A stretch of 27,814 bases of DNA from JAOZTV01 sp965371805 (GTDB lineage Bacteria; Acidobacteriota; Aminicenantia; UBA2199). Below, piece by piece: positions 1 through 8,486 of this stretch. The position numbers and the translations under genes were made by a program. The stretch lies in the NCBI GenBank assembly GCA_965371805.1, contig CBDUZW010000070.1, forward strand, positions 1 through 27,814, given 5' to 3'. Positions within the stretch are counted from its first letter, which is position 1. Every line of letters begins with the position of its first letter. Below the pieces are notes generated by a model, which did no database searches, was not told where the DNA came from, and saw only the letters and a program-made list of their open reading frames with translations.

Positions 1-50
1 GTGATTAAAAATTCTTTTAAATCTAATATGTTATGGACTCGTACAATTAT

Positions 51-79
51 TTGACAAAAAAGTTTAAACGATTTAATAT
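51..79 (+). promoter_or_regulatory. sigma-70-type promoter of apt
   Basis: A consensus -35 TTGACA (51-56), a 17-bp spacer and a -10 TAATAT (74-79) predict transcription starting near position 86. The promoter lies inside the longest open frame of apt (from ATG 33), so translation must begin downstream of it. The GGAGG at 104-108 followed by GTG 114 fits that. Confidence 0.75.
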
Positions 80-113
80 TAACTGTTGTAATTTGACTAT
101 TATGGAGGTTTAT

Positions 114-626
114 GTGGATTTAAATAAGTTGATTCGGGATATTCCTGATTTCCCTAAGAAAGGGATTATATTTAAAGATATAACTACTCTACTCTCAGAT
201 GGAGAAGGATTTGCTTATTCAATTGATCTAATGGAAAAAAGATATTTAGATAAAAAAATTGATAAAATAATTGGAATTGAGTCCAGAGGATTTATTTTTG
301 GTGCTGCATTAGCATATAAACTCGGTTGTGGATTTATCCCAGTTAGGAAACCGGGAAAACTTCCTTATGACAGCATAAAAGAAGATTATTCATTAGAATA
401 TGGGAAGAATACATTAGAAATCCATACGGATGCTCTTAAAGAAGGAGAACGAGTCGTGATAATTGATGACTTACTTGCAACTGGCGGGACTGCAAAAGCA
501 GCAGCAAAATTAGTTTCAAGATTGAAAGGGAATATTATCAGCATTGATTTTTTAGTTGAATTAGAGTTTTTAAAGGGTAGAGATAAATTAAAAGAATATT
601 CAGTTCATAGTTATCTAAAATATTGA
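114..626 (+). CDS. apt: adenine phosphoribosyltransferase
   Basis: Cytosolic purine salvage enzyme that converts adenine and PRPP to AMP and pyrophosphate. The protein shows the family's opening IPDFPKKGIIFKDIT, the ESRGFIFG stretch, VPVRKPGKLP, and the PRPP-binding loop VVIIDDLLATGGT. The frame is open from ATG 33, but a strong promoter sits at 51-79. GTG 114 is preceded by GGAGG at 104-108 with 5 bases of spacing. Starting there gives 170 residues, the usual Apt length, and the expected short N-terminus before the first conserved motif. ATG 102 is a less likely alternative because it overlaps the ribosome binding site. The gene begins a plus-strand series with only 22 bases before the next gene. 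The family call is very secure; the start is fairly secure. Confidence 0.93.
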   Translation: MDLNKLIRDIPDFPKKGIIFKDITTLLSDGEGFAYSIDLMEKRYLDKKIDKIIGIESRGFIFGAALAYKLGCGFIPVRKPGKLPYDSIKEDYSLEYGKNTLEIHTDALKEGERVVIIDDLLATGGTAKAAAKLVSRLKGNIISIDFLVELEFLKGRDKLKEYSVHSYLKY

Positions 627-648
627 TTATTCAAAATAAAAATATTTA

Positions 649-1062
649 ATGAAAACATTAATTTTGTTTCTGGCAGTTGTTCAAAATTTTTTATTAATGC
701 AACCTATCCAGAAATCCATTGAAACTGGAGATTTTTCTAAATTTTCGAAAATTTGCACAGAAATGATCTCTATAAATCTTGAAAAACCATTTTTAAACAG
801 TGGATATCTTAAGAGTAAAAAATTTTCAAAAAATATTTCAAGCTTTTTTAAAAAATATAAAGTTACTAAAACAGAATGGTCATCTTTACAAAACTTAGTA
901 AAGTTAAAAAAAGAAGATGATACTTATGCAGTACAATCCTTGAATCTATATCTTACAAGTTTAAGATCGGGTGAAAATATTGTATATAAGTTTATTTTTT
1001 TTATGGTAAGAGAAAAAGGAATTGAATGGAAAATATACTATCTAAGGGGAATAAAAATCTAA
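649..1062 (+). CDS. exported NTF2-like small protein (DUF4783-like)
   Basis: A 137-residue protein with an N-terminal hydrophobic stretch (LILFLAVVQNFLLM) that could be a signal peptide. It is followed by a pattern like the NTF2-like DUF4783 family: an early helix (IQKSIETGDFSKFSKIC), a central SSFFKKYK segment, and a closing strand pair with FFMVREKGIEWKIYYLRGIKI, cut here to its key residues: aromatic-rich strands ending in IYYLRG. The family match is from pattern memory, not a search. No function is known for it. There is no clear Shine-Dalgarno sequence before ATG 649. Its last 37 bases overlap the next gene, which has its own AAAGGA site, so the two are probably co-translated. Confidence 0.6.
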   Translation: MKTLILFLAVVQNFLLMQPIQKSIETGDFSKFSKICTEMISINLEKPFLNSGYLKSKKFSKNISSFFKKYKVTKTEWSSLQNLVKLKKEDDTYAVQSLNLYLTSLRSGENIVYKFIFFMVREKGIEWKIYYLRGIKI

Positions 1063-1559
1063 TAACCGGTATCATTATTGCCAACATTCTGGTTATAGTT
1101 TTTTTATCATATCTTGCTGTAAATTTTAACTCAGATTTTGAAAATAGATTTAATTCTATTGAGAAAGATATACAGTCGGCTGAGAATATGATAAATTCAA
1201 AAGTTAATAAGTATATCAATAGAGCATTAGAGATAAGTGATAAGCAAAGTAATAAAAATCTTTTACACTCAGATTTAAGCAAAGACGAAGCATATATACA
1301 AACCGAAAATGGCATAATAAAAAATTATAAGGGTGCAGTTCATTTTTTTACATATACAGATTTAGAAAATAATAAGTGGAAATTCATTAAGCATAAAATG
1401 AATATTTACTTTCTTTATAAAATAAAAAGTAATATCTTTTATATAAGATTTTTTTGCAATCTAAAAAAAAATTTTATATTGGATGAAATTAAAGGCCTTT
1501 CATTATTAAAAGAGATTGAATTTATTCAAATGTATTTAAAAAAAAAAAAAAACAATTAA
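1026..1559 (+). CDS. N-terminal part of a split NtrY-like sensor kinase
   Basis: A 177-residue frame with AAAGGA (1015-1020) ahead of ATG 1026. Residues about 13-32 form one membrane helix (TGIIIANILVIVFLSYLAV). The rest is a predominantly lysine- and asparagine-rich extracytoplasmic segment with a coiled-coil-like start. The frame ends in LKKKKNN just after a run of 15 A at 1538-1552. The next kinase frame is open from 1540, immediately after its own TAA at 1537, and reads on without a stop into the kinase at 1618. The simplest reading is one gene of about 1180 residues interrupted in the homopolymer: a change of one base restores a single frame. Whether the break is a sequencing error, transcriptional slippage or a true mutation cannot be told here. 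Confidence 0.7.
   Translation: MENILSKGNKNLITGIIIANILVIVFLSYLAVNFNSDFENRFNSIEKDIQSAENMINSKVNKYINRALEISDKQSNKNLLHSDLSKDEAYIQTENGIIKNYKGAVHFFTYTDLENNKWKFIKHKMNIYFLYKIKSNIFYIRFFCNLKKNFILDEIKGLSLLKEIEFIQMYLKKKKNN
1538..1552 (+). repeat. 15-A homopolymer at the kinase frame break
   Basis: Fifteen consecutive A bases join the end of the N-terminal sensor frame to the beginning of the kinase frame. A run of 14 A, or 17 A, would put both halves in one frame. Runs this long are prone to polymerase and RNA polymerase slippage and to sequencing miscalls. Confidence 0.9.
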
Positions 1560-1617
1560 AACAGAGCTTAAAGAAGATTACTTTATTGAAGATATATTAA
1601 GAAATTCCAATAATCAA

Positions 1618-4575
1618 TTGCAATTATATCTAAGAATATCCGAAAAAGATTACTCAAATTTTATTAAAAAGAAAACCTATGATATTCATAGTTTTCTTCT
1701 TTTTTTTATGGTTATTCTTCTTATATTATTGGGTTTTTATCTTTTCAAATTTAATATTGGAAATTTTAAATCAAAAATAAATAAAATTACTTATTTAAAA
1801 TATTTTTTTGTTATAATCATATTTTCTAGTTTGTTTTATTCTATAATAAACCTAGTATCTAATTTTAGTACTCAAAATCTTGAAATCACCTTTCTCGGGA
1901 TTGATATTTTATATGTAAATCAACTGTTTTTCATTTTATTTGGAATTATTGTTATTCTGGTAATTTTTACAAAGTTTGTAAAAAACAATTTTATTTCATT
2001 AATTCTAACTAATTTACTATTTCCATTATTATTATCATTTTCCTTCTACCTGCTTAGAAATAGTACTGTTCCAATCTCAGAATTTCTTTTTGAATTGGGG
2101 TATTTATCATTAATTTCTACTTTGTTTATGATATTTTTAGTACCATTTGTTTTGATTAAAAACTTTGATTTGGGAAATAGTAAAAAAAAAAGAGTATCTT
2201 TCTTATTATTTCAGATATTTTCGTTATTTATTTTTGTTATTTTATTGAAACTGGACTTTATTCTCTCTATAATATACATACTTTCAACAATCTCTCTAGT
2301 GTTATTAAAAAACACTGATATTATTAGGAGAATAATGTATGTTATTATTACAGCTGCCTTAATAAGCGTAATAATCAATATTAGTTTTTCTGATTTAAAA
2401 AAAGGATTTGTCAGTTCAAATTTAAATAGAATATTTCTAAATCAGGAAAATTATAGCAAATTGGTAATTGGAGAGATTATTGAGGAGTTTGAACTCTCAA
2501 AGATTAGATTAAAATCTTTTTTTAATAGTAAAAATAAAGCAATTAATGATAATATATTGGCAGATATATGGAATCACAGTATTGCTTCAACGGAATCGAT
2601 AGTTTCCGGTATATATGTATTAGATAAAGAAAGAAACATAATTAATCAATTTTCATATAAGATACCTTATCTAAATGTAAAACCAACATTGGAACTTCCC
2701 GTCTGGACTACTGAAGAGACTGATGGAACCTTATATGGAAAAGAATTGTCAGTATCCTTTGGTTCCATTAAAGTTAATGATAATGCAGAACATTTAGGGT
2801 ATATTGTTATTCAAGTAATAAATTCTCCTGAGATGATTCTACGAAATAGTGGGTTAACTATTTTTGGATTGGATAGAAAATTAAAGAATGCAAAACTGAA
2901 TTATTTGAAATTAAAAGACCATAAAATTATTGAGAATCCTTTAAATATAAATCTTAATAATCTTGTTGAAATAATAAACTATAAAGATAAGTGGTTTAAC
3001 TTTAGTTTTATGGAGAATTGGTATGAAGGGTATAGATTTATTTCTGGTGAACACAGTATTATAATATTTTCTCCTAAAAAAAGCTTTATTGAATGGATTG
3101 CAGAAATAATTAAAATTTCTATCCTCTTTATGGTGATATTTATCCTAATGTCTGCTAATGAAATAAAAAAGAATGCTTTAGGATTTATTTACTATTCATT
3201 GTCAAGCAGGATTTTCATAATTCTGACCTCACTTTCACTAATAAGTATAATATTGTTTTCAATTTTTACAATCAATTATAACAATCAGACTGTACAAAGT
3301 GGTTTTAGAAATAAAATATTAAAGAACGGAAGGATTGCTCAAAATTTAATTGGCCAATTACTTGAAGATAGTGGTGAATTAACCCAGAATGATGTTTTTT
3401 TTATAGCAAATATAATAGACAATGATATCCATGTTTATTATGATAACGAATTGTTTTTTTCATCAAATTATAAGGAAATAAATGATCTAAAAATACCAAA
3501 ATACATTCATTCAAATACAATCGAAATGTTTGGGAGTGAAAAACAAAGTTACTATATTGAAGGTGAAAAAGATAACTTTAATCTATACTTCAAAATTTAT
3601 AAGTATATTTTTTGTGTAAACTTTACGTTTAATGAAAAAGACTATAATTTTGGCAAAAATAGAAGCTTTGATTTTATAATCTCATTATTTTTTTTGCTTT
3701 TACTGGGGTCTCTAATAATTGTTATCATAGTACGGAATAAAATAATGGCCCCAATTCTTTTTTTGAATAAGAAAATGTCTGAAGTTGAAAAAGGAGATTT
3801 AAAAAGAATTGAGTATGAACCAGTAGAAATTGAATTGAAAACATTGTATAGCGGTTTTAATTCAATGGTTATTGGTGTCGAAGAACAAAAAAAAAATGCA
3901 TCAGATATTTCAAGAATGAAAACTGTAATTAAATTAGGAAGAAGGGTTGCACATGAAGTTAAAAATCCACTAACTCCGATTAAACTTTCTGCAGAGCAGA
4001 TCCTTAAATCTATAAATGATAAAAAAGAGAATTATGAAGATATAATTAAAAAATCTGTTAAATATATTGTTAGTGAAACGGATCATTTAAAAAAAGTTTC
4101 TCATGGTTTTCTGGATTTATCCCATATTGACGAAATTGCCAAGAAAAATCTGGAACTTATATCATTAATTGAAGATCAAATAGTATTATTTAAACAATCC
4201 TATCCATCTATAAATTTCAAAATTGAGAAAGATATGGAAAAAATAAATATTAATTTAGACAGGTTAAAAATCACGCAATTATTTAAAAATGTTATATTAA
4301 ATTCAATTGAAGCGATAGATAAAGATAAGGGACTGATTAGTGTCATTATAAATAAGAATGAAAATTTTATAAATATTGCTATAAAGGATAATGGTGTCGG
4401 TCTAAATGAATCTGAAATGGATCTGTTATTTGAAGAGGATTATTCAACAAAGGAAAATGGGACAGGTATTGGATTATTTGTTGCAAAAAGAATTATTGAA
4501 TTACATAATGGTAAAATTGAGATAAAACCCGGCATATCCGGGGGGACTATTGTCTTAATTTCATTACCGGTATAA
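1618..4575 (+). CDS. multi-membrane NtrY-like sensor histidine kinase (C-terminal part)
   Basis: 985 residues from TTG 1618; the frame is open back to 1540 with protein-like sequence (TELKEDYFIEDILRNSNNQ), so this start is probably not real. Order of parts: about seven membrane helices (residues 24-250), an extracytoplasmic domain (about 255-485), a helix near 490-510, another near 530-550 with a second sensing segment, a helix near 690-710, a HAMP-like linker, then HisKA with H779 in the NtrY-type box RVAHEVKNPLTPIKLSAE. The ATPase domain follows, with N box NVILNSIEAI, G1 DNGVGL and G2 GTGIGLFVAKRI. It should autophosphorylate at H779. No response regulator gene is adjacent, so the partner is elsewhere, or one of the nearby regulators. 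The kinase call is sure; the signal is unknown. Confidence 0.9.
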   Translation: MQLYLRISEKDYSNFIKKKTYDIHSFLLFFMVILLILLGFYLFKFNIGNFKSKINKITYLKYFFVIIIFSSLFYSIINLVSNFSTQNLEITFLGIDILYVNQLFFILFGIIVILVIFTKFVKNNFISLILTNLLFPLLLSFSFYLLRNSTVPISEFLFELGYLSLISTLFMIFLVPFVLIKNFDLGNSKKKRVSFLLFQIFSLFIFVILLKLDFILSIIYILSTISLVLLKNTDIIRRIMYVIITAALISVIINISFSDLKKGFVSSNLNRIFLNQENYSKLVIGEIIEEFELSKIRLKSFFNSKNKAINDNILADIWNHSIASTESIVSGIYVLDKERNIINQFSYKIPYLNVKPTLELPVWTTEETDGTLYGKELSVSFGSIKVNDNAEHLGYIVIQVINSPEMILRNSGLTIFGLDRKLKNAKLNYLKLKDHKIIENPLNINLNNLVEIINYKDKWFNFSFMENWYEGYRFISGEHSIIIFSPKKSFIEWIAEIIKISILFMVIFILMSANEIKKNALGFIYYSLSSRIFIILTSLSLISIILFSIFTINYNNQTVQSGFRNKILKNGRIAQNLIGQLLEDSGELTQNDVFFIANIIDNDIHVYYDNELFFSSNYKEINDLKIPKYIHSNTIEMFGSEKQSYYIEGEKDNFNLYFKIYKYIFCVNFTFNEKDYNFGKNRSFDFIISLFFLLLLGSLIIVIIVRNKIMAPILFLNKKMSEVEKGDLKRIEYEPVEIELKTLYSGFNSMVIGVEEQKKNASDISRMKTVIKLGRRVAHEVKNPLTPIKLSAEQILKSINDKKENYEDIIKKSVKYIVSETDHLKKVSHGFLDLSHIDEIAKKNLELISLIEDQIVLFKQSYPSINFKIEKDMEKININLDRLKITQLFKNVILNSIEAIDKDKGLISVIINKNENFINIAIKDNGVGLNESEMDLLFEEDYSTKENGTGIGLFVAKRIIELHNGKIEIKPGISGGTIVLISLPV

Positions 4576-4579
4576 ATAA

Positions 4580-5488
4580 ATGTTTAAAAAGAGATTAAAT
4601 TTCAATTCAGTTAGAAATGAAGGTAAGGTTGCTGTTTTTGTTCCTTCGTCTCCTGTAAAAGAGCCATATAGATCCAAAGGGCTCAAAAGGCTAAAAAAAA
4701 TGGGCTTCGTTCCTGTTGAGTGTGAAAATATATTCTCATCAGATGGATTTGTTGCAAAAAATCCAGTTGATACTCTTGATGATCTAAAAAAATTTATTGA
4801 GAACGAAGAGATAAAAATCATATGGTCTGCTCGTGGTGGATATGGATCAAACCATCTACTCCCTTTTTTAAAAGAATTTAAAAAAAAAATAAAAATATCA
4901 GGATCAAAAATAATTATAGGAAGTTCAGATGTAAGTTATTTACTATGGTCTTTACTTGATATTCCAGAATTTACGATATTGTATGGTCCAATGGTCTATT
5001 CATCTATTGCAGAAGGTAAATTCAATGAATCTCAGTTAATGGAATTATTGTGCTCATCTGAAAAAAAATTAAAAATAAAAGCAGATATTTTAATCGAGGG
5101 TAAATGTGAAGGTCTCTTGACAGGAGGTTGTATGTCAAATCTTGTCTCTTTAATTGGAACTCCATTTTTCCCGGAACTTAAGAATAGAGTGCTATTATTG
5201 GAGGACTTAAATGAAAGGCCATATAAATTAGATAGAATGTTATGGCAATTAAAAAATCATGGGATATTTTCCTCTGTTTCTGCTATTGTTTTGGGAGAGT
5301 TTCCAGGCTGTTTTACTGATTCAAATGAAAAAGATGAATTTTATTCAAGTCTTAGAAAATACCTTGCACCATATAAAATACCAGTACTAATAAATTTGCC
5401 TTTAGGTCATTCAGAGAACATACAAACAGTCCCGCTAGGCGTAAATGTACAAATTGATACGAGTGAGTTTTGTGGAATCATTTTTTAA
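4580..5488 (+). CDS. S66-family LD-carboxypeptidase (LdcA/MccF-like)
   Basis: 302 residues. The S66 family removes the terminal D-amino acid from peptidoglycan tetrapeptides in recycling; the MccF branch cleaves microcin C-type compounds. Visible landmarks: VAVFVPSSPVKE at the N-terminus, SARGGYGS, the nucleophile box GSSDVSYL with S116 (usual form GYSDIT), LLLEDLNERPYKLDRML with E208, and LPLGHSEN with H277, which together complete the Ser-Glu-His triad. Length is normal and there is no signal peptide, so the protein acts in the cytosol. It starts 4 bases after the kinase stop without a clear ribosome binding site, so translational coupling is likely. Cell-wall recycling is more likely than microcin immunity, but sequence alone does not settle it. 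Confidence 0.88.
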   Translation: MFKKRLNFNSVRNEGKVAVFVPSSPVKEPYRSKGLKRLKKMGFVPVECENIFSSDGFVAKNPVDTLDDLKKFIENEEIKIIWSARGGYGSNHLLPFLKEFKKKIKISGSKIIIGSSDVSYLLWSLLDIPEFTILYGPMVYSSIAEGKFNESQLMELLCSSEKKLKIKADILIEGKCEGLLTGGCMSNLVSLIGTPFFPELKNRVLLLEDLNERPYKLDRMLWQLKNHGIFSSVSAIVLGEFPGCFTDSNEKDEFYSSLRKYLAPYKIPVLINLPLGHSENIQTVPLGVNVQIDTSEFCGIIF

Positions 5489-5517
5489 ATATTATATTCG
5501 ACTTATAACATCAAAAC

Positions 5518-5546
5518 TAGAAAAAAAAGTCATCTTGTACTATAAT
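5518..5546 (+). promoter_or_regulatory. candidate promoter giving a leaderless kinase mRNA
   Basis: A perfect -10 TATAAT (5541-5546) lies 17 bp after TAGAAA (5518-5523, four of six consensus bases). Transcription would start at about 5552-5553, on the ATG of the kinase gene. There is no Shine-Dalgarno sequence before that ATG. Confidence 0.5.
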
Positions 5547-5551
5547 TAATA

Positions 5552-7792
5552 ATGATTTCAAGGCTGAAAAAACATAATTCATATACTATATATGTTCTAT
5601 TATTAATAATAATTCCAGGACTTATTTTAATTGGAATGTCCATAATATCAATTGGCAAACAAAAGGCTTCCAGGATATTATACTTAAATGAAGAATTATC
5701 AAACAAAACAGAATCAGCAGTTGAGAAGATAGAAAAGGAGATAGAAAATAGTTTTATAGAGATCTTATCAGATATAAAAAAATCTGAAGAGTTTAAAAAC
5801 CCTGCACCAAAGACCTATATAAGTCTCCTGAAACAAATATTATTAAAACATCCAATCATAACATATCCATTTATTCTTGATACTAAGGGACAGTATCTTT
5901 TCCCAAGGCCTCAATCAAGGAATATAAAAAGAACATTTCTATCTAAGATCAGTAAAATGACAGCTTTGGAAAAGTTTTCAAATTCGGATAAGAAAATTAA
6001 TGAATACTATTCAAGTGGAGAACGTTATGAATTTGAACAAAAAAAATATTTACTGGCCATTAAATCATATTTAAAAATTTTAAACAGGGTAAGGGATCCT
6101 TTAATCAGGGTCGAAATTCTTTACGCAATATCAAGATGCTACAGGGGAAATGAAAATTATATTCAGGCAATTGCATATCTGGATGACATTACTAAAATAT
6201 TTGAAATCGAAAAGATAAATGATCATTATATGGAGTTTAAAGTACTTTCTGACAAGGCGGATTGTTATCATGTTCTTGGACATAAGTCTGAAAGTATAAA
6301 TATTTATATTGACCTCTATGACCGTATACTGAATTTTGAAAAACTGACGAACAGGAATGATTATTCTTCAATAAAATCCGGTGTCCGGGACTATCTGGAA
6401 AATAATATTGATAGTATAAAAAAAAGCAGAAAAGATTATGAAAAAATAAAAAAAGATGACAAATTGGATTCTGATTCAGAACTGTCCAGAACTAACCTTG
6501 ATCTGATATATGCTTTAAGGGGTCAATCACCGGAAGAACTGAATAGAATTAGTAAAAACAATAGATTCAGACTAAACCGGATACGGGAGCTTTATATCAG
6601 TAGTGATGATAAAACGGTATATTATACAAAACTGTTAAATACGGAAATATGGCTGGAAAAACAGAATGATGCTATGAGTATAAATACAAAAATCATTGAA
6701 AAGAATAAGGAAAAAGTAGCGGTTGTTTATTCAAAACTCTTATCAGACAAGCCTGATCAATCTCTTTTTTTTGGATATTATATATCAAAACAAAAAGTTA
6801 ATTCGCTTATACTATCTTCGATTGAATTTGAATATTTTAAGACAAATGATCTCAGTATGCAGATAGACAATGTAAATAGTACTCCTAACTTAAATAATGT
6901 AGTTGCGTTTAAAGGATTTAAAAAATTCTTTCCCAACTCAAAATTGTATGTTATTTCTGATAAAGAAAACTATGTAGATATAATAATCGAAAATGAACTT
7001 TTTATAAATTATCTAACAATTTTTTTTTTATTGTTAATCTTGATCTTAGGCTTATTCTTTTTTATAAGAATATTTAATAAAGAGCGGAATCTGGTCAGAA
7101 TGAAATCAGATTTTGTTGATTCGGTATCTCATACTCTGAAAACGCCCCTGACCCGGATAAGATTGATCTCAGAAAAACTGGAACTGGGTTGGACGAAGGA
7201 TAATAGGTCAAAAGAAGAGGCTCTTAGAGTGATTCAGACAGAGACAGATCTAATGGCTGAAACGATAGAGAATATGCTCAACTTTTCAAAAATAGATTCA
7301 GGAAAGTTCTTGTATAAGAAGAACAGCTTGGATATATCGGCATATCTAAATGAACTTGTTGACAATTATAAATCTTATCTACATTCTAAGGACTTCACTC
7401 TGGAATTAAATATCTCCCCGAATATCCCAATAATATATTTTGATAGAGAAGCATTTAAAATGATCTTCATTAATCTAATGCAGAACAGTATTAAATATTC
7501 AACAGATACAAAGAGAATCTGGATAGATCTATCTTATACAAATAATAAAATTATTTTTAAACTTGCAGACAGGGGCATTGGAATATCACAAAAACATTTA
7601 AAATCCGTATTTGATAAGTTCTTTAGAGCTGATGATAATTTAGTAAAGACCATTGAAGGAAGTGGCCTGGGACTTTTTCTTGTAAAACATGCAGTTACTG
7701 AACATAAGGGTAAAATTTCAATAAAGAACCGAACTGGCGGGGGGCTGGAAGTGACAATTATAATTCCAATAGTGGAGAAAACTGAAAAATGA
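5552..7792 (+). CDS. sensor histidine kinase with TPR-like extracytoplasmic sensor
   Basis: 746 residues. Membrane helix 1 is near residues 12-34 and helix 2 near 487-509, enclosing about 450 extracytoplasmic residues. Residues about 155-270 look like helical TPR-type repeats (pairs such as YLLAIKSYLKIL, YAISRCYRG, YIQAIAYLDDI), which is unusual for a periplasmic sensor. HisKA carries H527 in SVSHTLKTPLTR (SHELRTPL is the common form). The ATPase domain has the N box INLMQNSIKYS, G1 DRGIGI, the F box FDKFFRAD and G2 GSGLGLFLVKHAV. The gene overlaps the response regulator by ATGA, so they form a two-component pair. The signal may be a peptide or protein bound by the repeats, but this is inference. 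Confidence 0.92.
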   Translation: MISRLKKHNSYTIYVLLLIIIPGLILIGMSIISIGKQKASRILYLNEELSNKTESAVEKIEKEIENSFIEILSDIKKSEEFKNPAPKTYISLLKQILLKHPIITYPFILDTKGQYLFPRPQSRNIKRTFLSKISKMTALEKFSNSDKKINEYYSSGERYEFEQKKYLLAIKSYLKILNRVRDPLIRVEILYAISRCYRGNENYIQAIAYLDDITKIFEIEKINDHYMEFKVLSDKADCYHVLGHKSESINIYIDLYDRILNFEKLTNRNDYSSIKSGVRDYLENNIDSIKKSRKDYEKIKKDDKLDSDSELSRTNLDLIYALRGQSPEELNRISKNNRFRLNRIRELYISSDDKTVYYTKLLNTEIWLEKQNDAMSINTKIIEKNKEKVAVVYSKLLSDKPDQSLFFGYYISKQKVNSLILSSIEFEYFKTNDLSMQIDNVNSTPNLNNVVAFKGFKKFFPNSKLYVISDKENYVDIIIENELFINYLTIFFLLLILILGLFFFIRIFNKERNLVRMKSDFVDSVSHTLKTPLTRIRLISEKLELGWTKDNRSKEEALRVIQTETDLMAETIENMLNFSKIDSGKFLYKKNSLDISAYLNELVDNYKSYLHSKDFTLELNISPNIPIIYFDREAFKMIFINLMQNSIKYSTDTKRIWIDLSYTNNKIIFKLADRGIGISQKHLKSVFDKFFRADDNLVKTIEGSGLGLFLVKHAVTEHKGKISIKNRTGGGLEVTIIIPIVEKTEK

Positions 7793-8484
7793 CAAAAATT
7801 CTAATTATAGAAGATGATCGAACGATTTCAAAAGAACTGGCGGATGCGCTGAGTTTTTTTGAATATAAGGTGTCATCCAGTTTTGATGGTATTGAGGGTA
7901 TAAAACAATTTAATATAATAGGACCGGATCTGGTGATACTTGATGTTATGCTTCCGGGAGTCGATGGCTTTGAAGTATTGAAGAAGATAAGAGAGAAAAA
8001 CACTACAATTCCCATTATAATGCTGACGGCTAAATCTCTTGAGAGTGATAAACTGCTTGGATTTGAACTGGGTGTCGATGATTATATAGTCAAACCCTTC
8101 AGTTTAAAAGAACTGATCGCCAGAGTTAAAGTGGCATTAAAAAGGACTGTTTCAGTCAAAGAGGACTGTGATGACAGATGTATTGAGATGATTGGAGATG
8201 TTGATGTAAATTTTAAAAACTTTATTATAATAAAAAATGGAGAATCATTTCAGCTCTCTCCAAAGGAGAATAAGATCCTGAAACTCTTTGTTGATAATCC
8301 AAATGAGGTCATCAGTAGAGATAGGATCATTGATGATGTCTGGGGAGACGAGTATGATCCATCTCCCCGAACAATTGATAATTTTATGCTAAAATTGCGG
8401 TCAATGATCGAAGATAATCCAAAGAAACCACAGTTTTTTGTAACAGTACACGGTGCCGGTTATAAACTGGTGAAGGCAACTTAA
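7789..8484 (+). CDS. OmpR/PhoB-type response regulator
   Basis: 231 residues. The receiver domain (1-120) has acidic pocket residues D9 and D10, phospho-acceptor D52 in ILDVMLPG, T80 and K102 in VKPFS. A winged-helix DNA-binding domain (about 135-231) ends in the family's SPRTIDNFMLKLRSMIED and VHGAGYKLV. All catalytic and switch residues are present, so it should be phosphorylated by the upstream kinase, whose stop codon it overlaps by four bases. Regulators of this family bind direct repeats about 11 bp apart. Such a repeat, resembling a Pho box, lies 3 kb downstream at 11471-11488, but a link between them is only a guess. The gene ends 2 bp from the convergent gene's stop. Confidence 0.95.
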   Translation: MTKILIIEDDRTISKELADALSFFEYKVSSSFDGIEGIKQFNIIGPDLVILDVMLPGVDGFEVLKKIREKNTTIPIIMLTAKSLESDKLLGFELGVDDYIVKPFSLKELIARVKVALKRTVSVKEDCDDRCIEMIGDVDVNFKNFIIIKNGESFQLSPKENKILKLFVDNPNEVISRDRIIDDVWGDEYDPSPRTIDNFMLKLRSMIEDNPKKPQFFVTVHGAGYKLVKAT

Positions 8485-8486
8485 AA

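Noticed and set aside
1..51. A plus-strand frame open from base 1 to a TGA at 52, possibly the tail of an upstream gene
   Set aside because: Only 17 codons and no recognisable motif, so it cannot be supported.
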